64,000 nucleotides of DNA from Anthostomella pinea (Eukaryota; Ascomycota; Sordariomycetes; Xylariales; Xylariaceae): positions 434,001 to 498,000 of the forward strand of contig CAUWAG010000013.1 of NCBI GenBank assembly GCA_963556695.1, read 5' to 3'. Position 1 is the first letter of the stretch, and every line of letters begins with the position of its first letter. Below the pieces are notes generated by a model, which did not search any database, was not told where the DNA came from, and saw only the letters and a program-made list of their open reading frames with translations. Both the position numbers and the translations under genes were made by a program. Positions 41,189-52,008 of this stretch are shown one piece after another.

Positions 41189-42151
41189 ATGGGGCTCACA
41201 ACATCCACCATACAAGCCGACCAGGAGCGAAGCACGACGATATCTTCGCCAACCGCCAACTCCATCTCACGTAACTTCCCGACCAACAACCAGCACCACA
41301 CAGCATCATACGGTCTCTACCCTCTCCCCCGTTCGGCGAGCCACGTGGAGATCCTTGGCGTGGCACTAGGCACCTGCTTTCTGACCCTGCTGCTGTGCTG
41401 GCTGCTCTGGACGGCGCTCCGCACGGCGATCGCCCCTGGCCACGCAGCAGCCAGAGACACGCGACAGCGACACTCAGACTATCGCCCACCACACAATGAC
41501 GCAAGTGACGACACAAGCACGACAAGCACAGGCACAACAAGCACAGGCACAACAAGCAACGGAACCCTCAAGTACCGCTCCAGGTCCCACGACCAAGAGG
41601 CGCAAGCTCCCGCCGGGGCGCCCGAGCCGCAGCAACAGCAGTTGATGCGGACCTTTGCGAACCTGGCGCGGATCCGGAACGAATCGCCGTCGGCTGGGGA
41701 CCTGATGGGCACCGTGCGCCGCACCAGCACCGACGTCGCCGCCAGCGTCGCGCGCGAGGTGGGCGAGATCGGGCGGGCCCTGCTCGGGACTGCCGCTGAC
41801 GCTGATGCTGAGGCACAACACGGCCATGGCCATGGCCACGGGCCCGACGACATCCCCCTTGTGGTTCGGCGCGACAACGGAACGCGAGAATCCGTGGACG
41901 TGGAGGAGGGACTGGGCCGCCGTCTGCCGCCTCGGCCCGCCGCTGTCTCTGTTTCTGCTTCCGCCTCGGCCTTTGTTGTACACGACCGTGGACACAGGTC
42001 TCCGGAGCGTAAGAGGGATAGGGGCAAGGGACAAGAAAAGGGCAGAAGAAAGCCCGGCGGTCGCGCACACGATGCTGAAGAAAAAGACGAATCTAGCGCT
42101 TTTTTAAGAGGCGCCTCCACGGATGCAGATGCGACGAGTGTAGGCAGATGA
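41189..42151 (+). CDS. single-pass membrane protein, hypothetical
   Basis: Starting at MGLTTSTIQADQ this gives 320 residues; the frame is open 57 codons further upstream, but that part looks less like protein. One strong membrane segment (VEILGVALGTCFLTLLLCWL, about residues 52-76) follows a polar N-terminus. After it come a Thr/Ser repeat (TSTTSTGTTSTGTTS, from a 15-bp tandem repeat near 41,520-41,560), a conserved-looking stretch (LMRTFANLARIRNESPSAGD), a His-Gly run (HGHGHGHG) and a basic tail (SPERKRDRGKGQEKGRRK). A long minus-strand frame overlaps it; I prefer the plus frame for its membrane segment. No known family. Confidence 0.5.
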   Translation: MGLTTSTIQADQERSTTISSPTANSISRNFPTNNQHHTASYGLYPLPRSASHVEILGVALGTCFLTLLLCWLLWTALRTAIAPGHAAARDTRQRHSDYRPPHNDASDDTSTTSTGTTSTGTTSNGTLKYRSRSHDQEAQAPAGAPEPQQQQLMRTFANLARIRNESPSAGDLMGTVRRTSTDVAASVAREVGEIGRALLGTAADADAEAQHGHGHGHGPDDIPLVVRRDNGTRESVDVEEGLGRRLPPRPAAVSVSASASAFVVHDRGHRSPERKRDRGKGQEKGRRKPGGRAHDAEEKDESSAFLRGASTDADATSVGR

Positions 42152-42997
42152 GGAAGGGCATTTCGGGCTTTTCCTTCTGGCCCCTGGGTTACTTGGCTGC
42201 GATGATGCCGGACTGGGATACCGGGAACGAGGCCTGGGATCGGTGGTCTAATTGAGTTTCCATCACTGTCTGGCATTGTCGACCCCAAGGACACGAAACT
42301 TGTATGTAACCACTTATCGATGGGATGGGTGTATCGGCTGGTACTGGCGTCGTAGGTCACAGCTGGCGTCTGGGTTAGCATTGGCGGGCTTTCTCTCATT
42401 CGTTCGTTCCTGGCTCCTAGGGTTCTGTTTTCTGTCAAGGGGCAATGATATGGAAACGGGACGGATTATGTCTTTGGAAGCAAGCTGTTCTGTTGGTATA
42501 GGTTACCGGGCATTCCCAGAATACCACATTCAGATTTTCCAATCTTCTTGAACGCGCACACTCCACTGCATGTCCCCTTGGAACCACATTTCTGGCTGAC
42601 CTCTTCACGTCTGATCTGGTTCAAGATAGACAGACTTGGTGTTTCCGGGCTCGTGTTAAAGGGTGTTGATGTCTTCTTTGTCTATCGGGGTTGCATGCTG
42701 TTATACAGGTTGTATTACTTTTTTTTCTCGCTCGCCCTCGCCAACAATTCGCTGCAGGTCTTGTCTTGCCTTGCCTTGCTCGGGGAACAAACAGGTCCAG
42801 GTCGACGTCCAGGCTCGAGCTCCGTCCTCCCCTACCACTCCATCCATCCCATGTAAACCACACAGGACCTGCAACCCTCCCTGCCATATCGCGCTCGCTC
42901 GCTCGTCCAACCCTGTAGTCGGCCTGTCTCCCAATGTAGCCAGCCGCACGTCGTGTAGTTTCCATGCCTTTGTACAGGATAGGTACCATTGATCGAT
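42152..42997. other. intergenic, no gene seen
   Basis: Downstream flanks of two convergent genes. Overlapping frames on both strands lack motifs. A T-rich run lies near 42,718-42,730. Confidence 0.4.
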
Positions 42998-43420
42998 TTA
43001 GGTCGCCTTCTTCTTGAGGTCCCTCGACGCCTGCTTCAGGCTGTAGTTGCACTCCTCGTAGGCGCGGCCGGCACCGAAGCCCACGCCGACAAATGCCGGC
43101 CACGCGCGCCGGCGGAACAGCAGCACCGAGAAGACGACGCCGAAGCCCAGGCCCAGCGACGATTTTATGAGCATGTTCGAGAGGCAGCGGTCCCACTGTT
43201 GCCGGCGATTGCGCCGTTGCGGTTAGCCATTCGTTCACTCGCGTGTTTACTGTGGAGGTGCTGTCGTCGTGGTACGTAGGTAGGGAGGCGGAGGTGAATG
43301 GGCGAGAAGAAGCTGTTGTGGGCTGGTTGTTTGGGAGGAACCTACCTTCTCGTTCAAAAGTGCCTCGCTCACGGGGCGCGAGACGGTGCTCGGCGGCGCT
43401 GGAACCGACGTCTCTGGCAT
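42998..43420 (-). CDS. MIC10: MICOS complex subunit MIC10
   Basis: Two exons on the minus strand, 43,420-43,346 and 43,195-42,998, code for 90 residues. The 150-bp intron has a GTAGGT donor and CAG acceptor in phase 0. The N-terminus MPETSVPAPPSTVSRPVSEA runs into LLNEKWDRCLSNMLIKSSL, the family's matrix-side start, followed by two glycine-rich membrane hairpin segments, GLGFGVVFSVLLFRRRAWPA and FVGVGFGAGRAYEECNYSL. The GxGxGxG motifs drive MIC10 oligomerisation, which bends the inner mitochondrial membrane at crista junctions. Length matches the known protein. It is divergent from URB2 with under 400 bp between starts. Confidence 0.93.
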
Positions 43421-43812
43421 GGTGGCAAGCACTGCGGATAACCTTGTCAGAGTCAATTGGCCTCTCGGCGGCTTCGGGATCGCGTACCTGGCGTAGCGAA
43501 CGGTTGAGGGGCGTCGATGGTGGAGTTGTCGTCGGGTTTTCGAAGGGAGGCCTTCTTGAGTTTGGTATTCGATGCAGGTTATTTGGAGCTCTCTGCCGTC
43601 CGCCGTCTGACGCCTGGTGAGACGCGGAGGCGGTGAGCGGTGCTGTGGATCTTTTTCGGCGTTAGAAGTTAGCGTGGCTGGCAGAATCGGGGATTTTGGA
43701 GATTGGAGATCGTGGGGAGCTTCAGCAGAAAAAAGTTACCTTTTGCGGAAGTCCAGAACTCGACAATTCAGTTTAGCGAGCTGTATGATGCCAATGCGCT
43801 TCGAGAACCACA
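43421..43812. promoter_or_regulatory. bidirectional promoter between MIC10 and URB2
   Basis: 392 bp separate the two divergent start codons. Both are growth-linked housekeeping genes (mitochondrial cristae; ribosome assembly), so a shared promoter is plausible. No TATA box stands out. Confidence 0.6.
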
Positions 43813-46800
43813 ATGGATGCAATGGATGTGGATGAAGGTGGTCCGGTGAGTTCATGCATCACTCAATCAATGTTGCTGCAGGCAAGCTAATGCTCTGTGT
43901 CTAGTCTCGGCGCCTTGCTCTCATACGGACCGTCAGGACACTCGACGACGACAAAGAGCTGCCACTGCCGGACAAAATCCACAAGCTATGGCTGCTACTT
44001 TCCGAGACGAAGCACACTCGATTGCATGGCGTCGAAGAGAGCATACTGCGATGGCTTCTCAAGCAGATGAACGGCAACTCGGAAACTGCTGAACTGGCCC
44101 GACGATACCCTCTCACTTGGACCATCCTAGGCCATGTGTTCCCTAAGGTTCCCGCGCAGACACTGGGACGGTCCCTTACCTACCTCAAATTCGTATCCAT
44201 CCTGAAGAAGACGTTGGATGAGGTCACCGCAGCTACAACAGAGGTACAGGCTAATGGAGTCGCCTCAGATGGCGAGGGAGCGGGTTCAGCGAAGAAGCGA
44301 AAGAGAGACAATGCGATACCATCCAGTATCGAGGAGCTTCGTACTCCGGAAGGCTGTGTCAAGTCGGCGATGGGCATCTTCGGCGCCCTCGCAAACCTTC
44401 TCGAACAGGGTACCTCCTTTTCCAGTGCACTTGCTCCGGAGAAGAGGGTTGGGGCTGAGCATATCAAGTCCCTCTTCTCATCCTCCAGCGACGAGACCCG
44501 CGATATCACTGTGAGGCTTCTCTTGATATGCGACCATTCAATAAGCTTTGTTGAGCAGGGGTTTGTCCGAGATCACGAGTCCTGGATCGATATTTTGACA
44601 ACGATTTGGAACCTTCGCCCCCACAACAAGGAGGACAATACCGAGTTTGCTAGACTCCTCTATGCTCCAACTTGTTCAATACTTGCAAAGTTGAAGGGCA
44701 TTTCTGGAGCCGCACCAGAGCTCACCAATAGCACTGTGAGGGATCTCTGGGTTCGACAACTCGAGAAATTCCTGAGCACATTCTCCATTCGTCCTGCGAG
44801 ACAACGATTCGCAGTCGACGCGAATGTGGACACGTTGAGCATAGCCTTGGCCTTTGCGAAGAGGGATCCGGTTGCTTCCACTACGGTTATGTGGGATGTT
44901 GCTGCCAGGACTCCCAGGGATACGAATGAGCCGAAATCCAGGATGGAGCATACTTCATGGGCTGAAGCTGTTTTCGAGCTATTGTTAGGTGCCCTCGACT
45001 CGTTGCAGCCTGCGGAACGGAACCAGGTCGTTTCGCGGCTGCTAGATACCGCTCTTGAAACCGGGTCAATTCCGAACACTCCCACGCTTCGTACCTTGTG
45101 CAAGGCGCACGCGCTGGTTTCAGACGACCCTGATTGGACACTTGTCTCCAAGATCACTGCTTGCGACGCTGACGTCTTTCTCATGGACAATTCGCTAAGT
45201 GAAGACATCTTCGATAGAATCAGTGCCGCTTCAAGCCGAGACTCCGAGACAAGAGACAAGATTATCACCAAGGTTACTCTTCCATTGCAGCGTGCTTTTG
45301 CGAATGCCCGAGATCTTGCAGGGTTTGTCACACGATGGTATGGTTGTCTTTGCAAATATGCCACTGCACCGGGCAGCTCTATGGATCAAGCGATATGGTT
45401 CGACTCGAGAATTCGACAAGTACTCGCTTCCATGTTGCAAAGTGCGCTGTCAAGCACTCAACTACTACGTCTGTTAGAGCGTCTGGACTCACCAGGCGCC
45501 AACAGCGGGGCGCTCTTGGTCATCCTTGATGGCGTTTGCGCAGGACTCACGGACGAAAGCTTTATCTCCAGTGCCGATTCAAAGATCTTCTCTATGACTT
45601 TCCCAGGGAAAAGCTATGATAATGTCTCTTCACAGGTCCTCTCGTTAAGGTGGCGCGTTGCTGGTTACATGGCGTCTTGGGAGACCTCCGAGGAATGCTA
45701 CCAGCTCTGGGCCGAGATCAAGCCAGTTCTCAAAAAAATCCTCAAAAAGGGCTCATTCGACGGCGCTGAAACTTTTGAGGCATTTGCTTGCTGTTATAAG
45801 CTCTGTCTCGCCAATCATATTGGTGGCAAGTACGAAGAAGAGCTTGTCAAGTTGACATGCTCGTTTCTCGAAAGACTGATTACGGCGGTCAAGACTAGCG
45901 ACAGCCCACTAGAATTCAGACATTTTCTGGACTTCGTGTTCTGTCACCTACCGAAGCTAGCTGAGCAGCCGAAGCAAGAAGTCAACACCCTATCTGATCT
46001 CATCGTGGGCTTGTTCTGGTACACCAGTCAGCAGCTGGCCGCCAAAGATGATTCGCAGCTTCGCGCAGTCATTCGACCGCTCCTCCAAAACTTTGATGTT
46101 GAGGATGAAGAGCCATTCCTCGATGCACTTATGGCGCAACCTCTAGATGCACTTGACAGTGCTGAAGTTCAATGTGGATGGGCACAGCCACATAGTCTCT
46201 CGGTGATACTGGTCCTGCTTGAGTTTCCACGTGAGGCGTGGACTAAAGGACGTCGGAAGCGCATCATGTCGTCCTGTAAGAAATGGAAGCTGGCAATCGA
46301 CACCCATGCATCTCAGAACCGTGTATATGGAGCGTCCGTACTCAGATTGCTTGTCAAGATAATGCAGCAGCCAACCTTTTATGAGGTTTGTCTCTCTCCC
46401 CTTCCTCCCACCACCCCCACCTTCACCCTTTGAACCCGTGCTGATGCTGCCTGTAGGGCATGGACTTCAACGATCTCGTTGATATCTGTTCCCAAATACC
46501 AAGTCAGGACTATGGTCTTCTAGCTCTAGTCGAGCGGCTCATCGAGTTAACGCTGAGGTCAGTGCCTATCTCATTTCTCCCTCGACATCCGACTGACGCT
46601 TTGCAGACAAATGGTAGTCAATGCCGAGGACGCCTCGATGGCCTACCTCCGTGATGCGTCAAGATACGTTGGTGACCTGTATACGAAGACAGCATCGGGA
46701 GAAACAGCTCAGATACTTCTTGTCATAAAATTGGTGTCTGTACTGAGCAACAGCCCATCCACCAAATCGTACAGCACCGCCGTCGACCTTGGGAAAATCA

Positions 46801-48140
46801 GACGAAAACTTGTGGAATTGGTACAATACGGACTCTCCGATTTTGCAAAAGAGAGCGAAGCGCTTTCAACTGCTACCAAGGAAGACCCGAAATTGGTGCC
46901 ACTCTCGGTGATCTTGGCCGCCGCAGCAACTCTCACTGAAATCCGAGAAGGCAGCACTATCGAGCTGTCGGACAAAGTCACCCGAAAGCTGGAGACTGCA
47001 AGCTTAACTTTTGTATCGCGCGGTGTTGATATTTGCTGGAAACTGAGGGCGTTCCTGGTCAGACGTTTCCCGAATCGATATGACAATACGTCCTTCTGCT
47101 CGCAGTTAGAGCAAGGGACCAGTGCAGTCGACGAAGACTTGGTATATGACTTCGTTGATGCGTTCGTCAAAGGAAAAGGTCAGGCTGCCCACAATCTGTT
47201 ATTCGGCGAATTGACCAGCAATGGTAGGCTGGCTACCGGGCCCATCGGCCCTTTGCTAGCTGCTAAGAAGCTTCTTGAGCTTCATCAAGGTGTGTAAACC
47301 GCAGAGATCTCCCCGCCCATGAGTCTAGTCTAACAATAACCAGGGGCCAGCACGTCACAGTCCCAAAGCGATAAAGGCTTGGACCTCGGAGCAGTGCATG
47401 CGCAATTCGCCTCGCTGCTCAGTCGGGTTGAATCTCTTCGCCATTTCAAGCAGGTATCGGAGATACTGTTGTTCCTACTGGACAAGCATGCCAACTCGAT
47501 GACGCAGTTCAATATAGAGGTGACGCTCAGCAGCGTTGCCGATGTGTGCTCATTGAAGGGCCCATGCATCCAGGGGCCGAGGGCAGCCGGTGAGATATAC
47601 GAGTTTCTCTACAAACTGGTGGCCCTCGTGATCAAGCGGCACAGACTTCGGCTGCGAGGACATTTCCCCATCCTCATCGCCGCACTGCGGGCGCTCTTGT
47701 ACACGCTTCTAGCCGACCCTGGCTCCCACGCAATTGGTCGACGTTCTCTGCCAACGCATCCTCCATGGCTCGGATCGCGCCTCGAAGCCCGGCACGCGGA
47801 GCGGTTCGCACGGCTTCTGACGCTCATCTGCGAGCCAAGCGCGGCATCGGTTGCACGCGGAAGATCGAGCGAGCTTGACTCGGCGACGGACGCGGCGAAG
47901 CGCGCCGCCGGCCAGGACATGTTCATCGTGGTGGAGTTGTACATCAAGCTACAGCTCGAGGGCGCGGGCGTGCCCCACGACATGCGCAAGGTGGTGGAGA
48001 GAGGCATCTACTCGGTTCTCGACGTCACGCCCACCGGCGCCAGGAGGGTGCTCAACGAGTCGCTGGACGCGGGCGGGCGCGCCGTCTTCAGGCTGCTGTT
48101 TGCTGATTACAAGAAGTTTGGCAAGTGGAGTGGTGTATGA
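43813..48140 (+). CDS. URB2: nucleolar 60S pre-ribosome factor URB2
   Basis: Five exons: 43,813-43,845; 43,905-46,385; 46,457-46,557; 46,607-47,289; 47,344-48,140, totalling 1,364 residues. All introns are 49-71 bp with GT...AG ends and phases that match exactly. The first exon codes only MDAMDVDEGGP. The C-terminus carries the URB2/NPA2 domain: VHAQFASLLSRVESLRHFKQ, then FNIEVTLSSVADVCSLKGP, FPILIAALRALLYTLL, and the end VLNESLDAGGRAVFRLLFAD followed by YKKFGKW, very typical of the family. The rest is alpha-helical repeat-like. The yeast protein is about 1,170 residues and acts in the nucleolus in early 27S pre-rRNA processing. A KKRKRDN cluster may be a nuclear signal. Confidence 0.93.
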
Positions 48141-49210
48141 TGTGTCTTGCCAAGGTTGGACTTTCTCGATATGTATATACTGGCTTGGTCGCTTATGATA
48201 CCCTTCTGACTGTCTGTCTATCGAGTAGTAGTGAAATAGGTGGAGCCGTAGGAGACCGTATATCGAGTAGGCTGATGAGGCACGCACCCGGGCTGCTTCA
48301 CCGCGAGCCGCCGGACACCCAAGGAAGTCGGAACCGGTATCTCCGAGCGCCCAAATAATAACCTCGGTATAGGCGGATAGACCTTCCTGCTGTGTAACCA
48401 GATTAGGGTCCGGTATACCCCGGGATCTACTGCGGTTCCAAACACGTGGTAGGAAGCTCCGGCTCCAGTAGGGCTGTAGGGGTGGCCTTGCTGAAGATGG
48501 AACGTTGCAGATGCCGATCCAGATCCAGATACCGAAGATCCTCCCGTCATCTCCTTCTCAGATAAACTTCATCAGCGAGACTATTATACAGTATATTAAC
48601 CCACGTGGTTCATTCGGTGCTGGTACGTAAGAAACAGCACCAGGCAGCACACATCATATTGAGTGAAAACAAGTGAGATCAAGTGAGAATCCATCACCGA
48701 ATACGCCTGCTCACCGAGGAGAAAACCCGCTCGGCCGTATCTCCTCGGCGGTTCGCCATCGGTGCGGCTTGCGTCGGTGTCAAAAAATGTCACGTCTAGC
48801 AATGGATCTGAGGTTGGCGAGCGCCGGCTTGTTTCGGTCCACTCCGTCGCACATCCATGCCTCCTGGTGCATCCTACACGAGATCTCGGTCAGCACTCTG
48901 GGCTTAGACCGATCCCTCGGCGTCTCTCGACCGCGGCGTGGGCCAGCTACGGTGTCCATTTGGCCGACTGGCTGTCCACCACCGCATTGCTTTCTCAGAT
49001 CATCAATGCCTGATCATCGGTGATGCCGAGTCGCGGGCGGGTGCGCCGGTAAGCTTGGCTTGGGAGTGAGGGATCAATGTGTTATTAGATAGATGCCGAT
49101 GTAATTAGTCACAGGAGAAGACTCTGCGCAACCGTCCGATATCAAAAGCAACCGGTCTGGCCGTGTAAACCGAGCGGCGAGTTTTTCCTCATGTCGCCAA
49201 TAATACCACA
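48141..49210. other. no gene seen
   Basis: No supported coding region between URB2 and the DUF4419 gene. Confidence 0.4.
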
Positions 49211-50308
49211 ATGCCCGTCACAATCAGGCCGTCGGACCACGGCTCCAGATCCTGGGCCGGCCGCAGATACAGGCACGCCTCGTCGCCTGACGTCCTGCTG
49301 CACTACACGCTGACGGACGACTCGCGGACGAGCCCGCCGCGCGCCAGACACGTGGTCCAGAGCTCCTTCGCTGGGCTCGAGAGGAAGGACAACGTGTTCG
49401 CGGCGAAGAATGGGTTCGTATATTCATGTATGGAGGCGTACAACGAGCACCACCGCCTCATCATACGCCCCGAGGACGTATGGTTCGCCATCCTAACCCA
49501 ATTCAGCGCCTACGTCAACGGTCACGCCGAAGAACTGCGCGGCCTCTTCTGCGCCCACGACGCGCAGCGGGAGCTGCACATCGACGTCGACCTGAACGGC
49601 GTCGTCGTCGACCACGGCAGGCTGGCCTTCGCGATGGCGAGGCTGATGCAGGGGAACATCCGAGACGAGGGCCTGCGCCAGTGGATCATGCCGGCGTTCA
49701 CGACGACGACCAAGACGGATCAGGCCGTCGCCAGCGTGGTCTTCATGGGCGCGATGCAGAAGTTCTTCACGTACAGCTGGGGCACGCGCTGCGGGATCCC
49801 GGCCGTGACGCTGCTGGGCGAGCGCAGCGACTGGGTCGAGATCCGCCGGCGCGCGGAGCGCCTCGCGACGTACGGCGCCGAGCCCGCGCGCTGGCTGCGG
49901 GTTTTGGCGCCCGTGCTGGACGGGTTCGTGGACGGGTTCGCGGACCCCGCGGGCGAGGCGGCGAGGCGGTTCTGGCGCGGCGTCTGCGACGAACATGTGC
50001 CTAATGGCAGCGGCTCGACGACGTACTCCGGGTGGATCACGGCGTTCTGCTTCTGGGACGAGGGTGGTAGATGTTTGCACGGATCGAAGGACGGTGACGA
50101 GGTCAGGCTGACGAGGAGCCAGCTGCCGAGCGGTTTCACGAAGGTGCCGGTTACGCTGCTTGATGACGGCGTCGCTATTCCCACGGAAATGGTCGCTGGG
50201 TCGGTGGCGATCAAGGCGAGCAGGCCGGAGGAGACACTACGTGCCGAAAGGGGCGGCGGGAATGATACGATACAGCCTGAAATCGGATGGTTTATGTACA
50301 AGACATAA
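49211..50308 (+). CDS. DUF4419 family protein
   Basis: 365 residues in one GC-rich exon. Features match the DUF4419 family common in fungi: SSFAGLERKDNVFAAKNGFV near the start, then AYNEHHRLIIRPEDVWFAIL and TQFSAYVNGHAEELRGLF, IMPAFTTTTKTDQAVASVVF, GTRCGIPAVTLLGERSDW, STTYSGWITAFCFWDE, and the final IQPEIGWFMY. The family has no settled biochemical function; in fungi it often lies in accessory or HET-rich regions, as here. Strong GC bias at third positions creates overlapping frames on both strands, which are shadows. No introns, signal peptide or membrane segment. Confidence 0.88.
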   Translation: MPVTIRPSDHGSRSWAGRRYRHASSPDVLLHYTLTDDSRTSPPRARHVVQSSFAGLERKDNVFAAKNGFVYSCMEAYNEHHRLIIRPEDVWFAILTQFSAYVNGHAEELRGLFCAHDAQRELHIDVDLNGVVVDHGRLAFAMARLMQGNIRDEGLRQWIMPAFTTTTKTDQAVASVVFMGAMQKFFTYSWGTRCGIPAVTLLGERSDWVEIRRRAERLATYGAEPARWLRVLAPVLDGFVDGFADPAGEAARRFWRGVCDEHVPNGSGSTTYSGWITAFCFWDEGGRCLHGSKDGDEVRLTRSQLPSGFTKVPVTLLDDGVAIPTEMVAGSVAIKASRPEETLRAERGGGNDTIQPEIGWFMYKT

Positions 50309-51402
50309 GGATGTCACGACCCGAGGATGGCTGAGACGAGCTTGCAACACCATCTACCAAGGGGTAATGGTAAGTCGCCCGCTCATACGAAGATCCATCC
50401 CGTCGAAGTCTGTTCGCTTACCACTTGGCCAGAACACCCACGACTGCTCTTCCAGCTCAGGCAGACGCGTCCTCTTGACGGCAAAGCCCACCCACCCACC
50501 ACCATACATCGTCTCGCGTATCTTCCCCTCGTGCACTTGACTGCATACCGAACCCCAAACGTCCCATCGGCCATGCTGACGCCGAGACGCCTTCGGGAGG
50601 CCCTCTGGGTCTGTCTAGTCCCCTAGGCTACCTCGCGCTCGTCGCAACACTGGGCATTTTCCTGCCTCTTAGGTGGATGACCCAGGTGGAACTTGCAGGC
50701 GGCAACAGGACTGTCGTAGGCGCAGTTTCCGTGGTTTCGGCTTGGGGGCCGATGGAGCGACGGTGCCAGCGATGATTCGAACATTCCGCCGTGGTACTTG
50801 AGGCACATTAGGCACTTAGATAATACGCGCTTCGCGGTCACGAGACTCAGGTGCGGGATCCAACCTAGGCGTGTTGGTGCATGACGGGGGAAAGCTCGCA
50901 CTTGGCAGTTGGATCAGGTTTAGGGTCGACTTGGTTGACGTCTTGGCTAGGAGCGAGGCACGCTGGGAGGAGGGTGCTGGCGGCGCGCACTATAAAATGA
51001 CGACTTGTAAGGTTTGGACGATGGTGGTGTTACTCCTAGCTTCAAGAGTTGATGATTGAGTTGATCTTTGAGCCTGCATTAGGCATGATTATGAGATTAG
51101 AAGCTGAGATCTCGGCGCGAACTGGGAGAAAACTCGTTATGATCGAGGCTATAACTTCCGTCATACGGCATGACAAGAGAGCTATTGCCTACCACAAAGT
51201 TACAGTTGTCTATTGTGCTTAATATAATCAGGTACCCAATAGACTTCTGCATTCTAGTGTAGACCGCGACTACTCTTTGCCTAGATCAATATGCCGCAGA
51301 AGAGTTATTTGCGGGCTTGGATTTGGGACTCAGCGACTCTTTTGGTCGTTTACAAGTAAGCAGGGGAGGCTTTTCTCTGCCCTAACTGGTGCCAGCAGCG
51401 TC
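50309..51402. other. no confident gene; possible minus-strand relics
   Basis: A minus-strand frame at 50,901-50,623 is cysteine/histidine-rich (KCLMCLKYHGG, CAYDSPVAACKFHLGH, CCDE), and another at 50,536-50,354 has WVFWPSGKRTDFDGMDLRM. They could be remnants of one small gene, but I found no splice structure joining them and no family. Confidence 0.3.
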
Positions 51403-51545
51403 TGTGACGATCAGGCCTACAGTACAACTGATCAGGACTGATGGATAGATAACGCTAGATTCAACGATCTATGAAGAAGGAAGAAGGAAGAAGGCAGGCC
51501 GCTTCAGGTGAGAGGTGGGCCTCCTATATATATAGGTACATGTCC
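51403..51545 (-). repeat. decayed LTR related to the chromovirus LTRs
   Basis: The plus strand reads TGTGACGATCAGGCCTACAG, then CTAGATTCAACGAT and GAAGAAGGAAGAAGG, in the same order as TGTGACAATCAGGCCTGCAG ... CTAGATTCAACGAT ... GGAAGAAGA in the two LTRs at 3153 and 27,023 (plus strand of the former). The far end is not recognisable, so the boundary at 51,545 is approximate. Confidence 0.6.
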
Positions 51546-51607
51546 GTCCACCTAACCGCTCAAGAGCCACTCCACCAGTTCCTGCACCCTGCCGGCAGGA
51601 TGCCGAG

Positions 51608-51727
51608 AAGACCACAAGGCAGCATCGCTAGATAGACAACCAACCAACGATAAAATTCAAGACCGGCAAGACCACAAGGCAGTATCCCTAGAGATACACC
51701 CAACCAACGATAAAATCCAAGACCCGC
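51608..51727. repeat. 60-bp tandem duplication
   Basis: Two adjacent 60-bp units (51,608-51,667 and 51,668-51,727) start AAGACCACAAGGCAG and share CAACCAACGATAAAAT. They differ at several scattered sites. The unit lies just downstream of the small gene at 51,743-51,950. Confidence 0.85.
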
Positions 51728-51742
51728 AAGACCTCATCATCA

Positions 51743-51950
51743 TCATTCTTCAATCGCTTCGGTCACGAGAGCCCGGACGATCCTCCTGCCCTCCTCGCGA
51801 TCCTCGTCCTTGTAGATGCTGAGGAGAGGTCGGCAGGAACTTGTACACGGACTTGTAGTGCTGGCCCAGCCAGGCCTTCTCGGCCGCGGTGTAGGCGAGG
51901 GCGTCTGTGCCCGTTGTAGTGGTGGTGGTGGTCGGCGCAGTGGCTTCCAT
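51743..51950 (-). pseudogene. small protein gene with a frameshift
   Basis: The minus strand starts MEATAPTTTTTTTGTDALAY and continues TAAEKAWLGQHYKSVYKFL; about 9 bases later the frame must shift to give LSIYKDEDREEGRRIVRALV and TEAIEE before a stop at 51,743-51,745. The second part is strongly protein-like and resembles a family of small fungal proteins with a 'GLSIYKxEDREEG' signature, as I remember it. The shift is explained by loss of two bases before CTCAGCATCTAC (near 51,820). Expected length is about 69 residues. It could be a genuine loss or an assembly error. Confidence 0.5.
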
Positions 51951-52008
51951 GGTGTAATGTAAGTGGTGGTTTGGTGGTACGGGTATCATGTCTCTTGTCA
52001 CATAGGAG

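Noticed and set aside
41479..42438. 319-residue minus-strand frame over the membrane-protein gene
   Set aside because: GC-rich coding DNA often leaves the opposite strand open. The plus frame has a clear membrane segment and the minus one shows only low-complexity runs.
49426..50080. Long Arg/Pro-rich frames overlapping the DUF4419 gene
   Set aside because: Shadows of a GC-rich gene; no motif, and the DUF4419 frame is conserved along its length.
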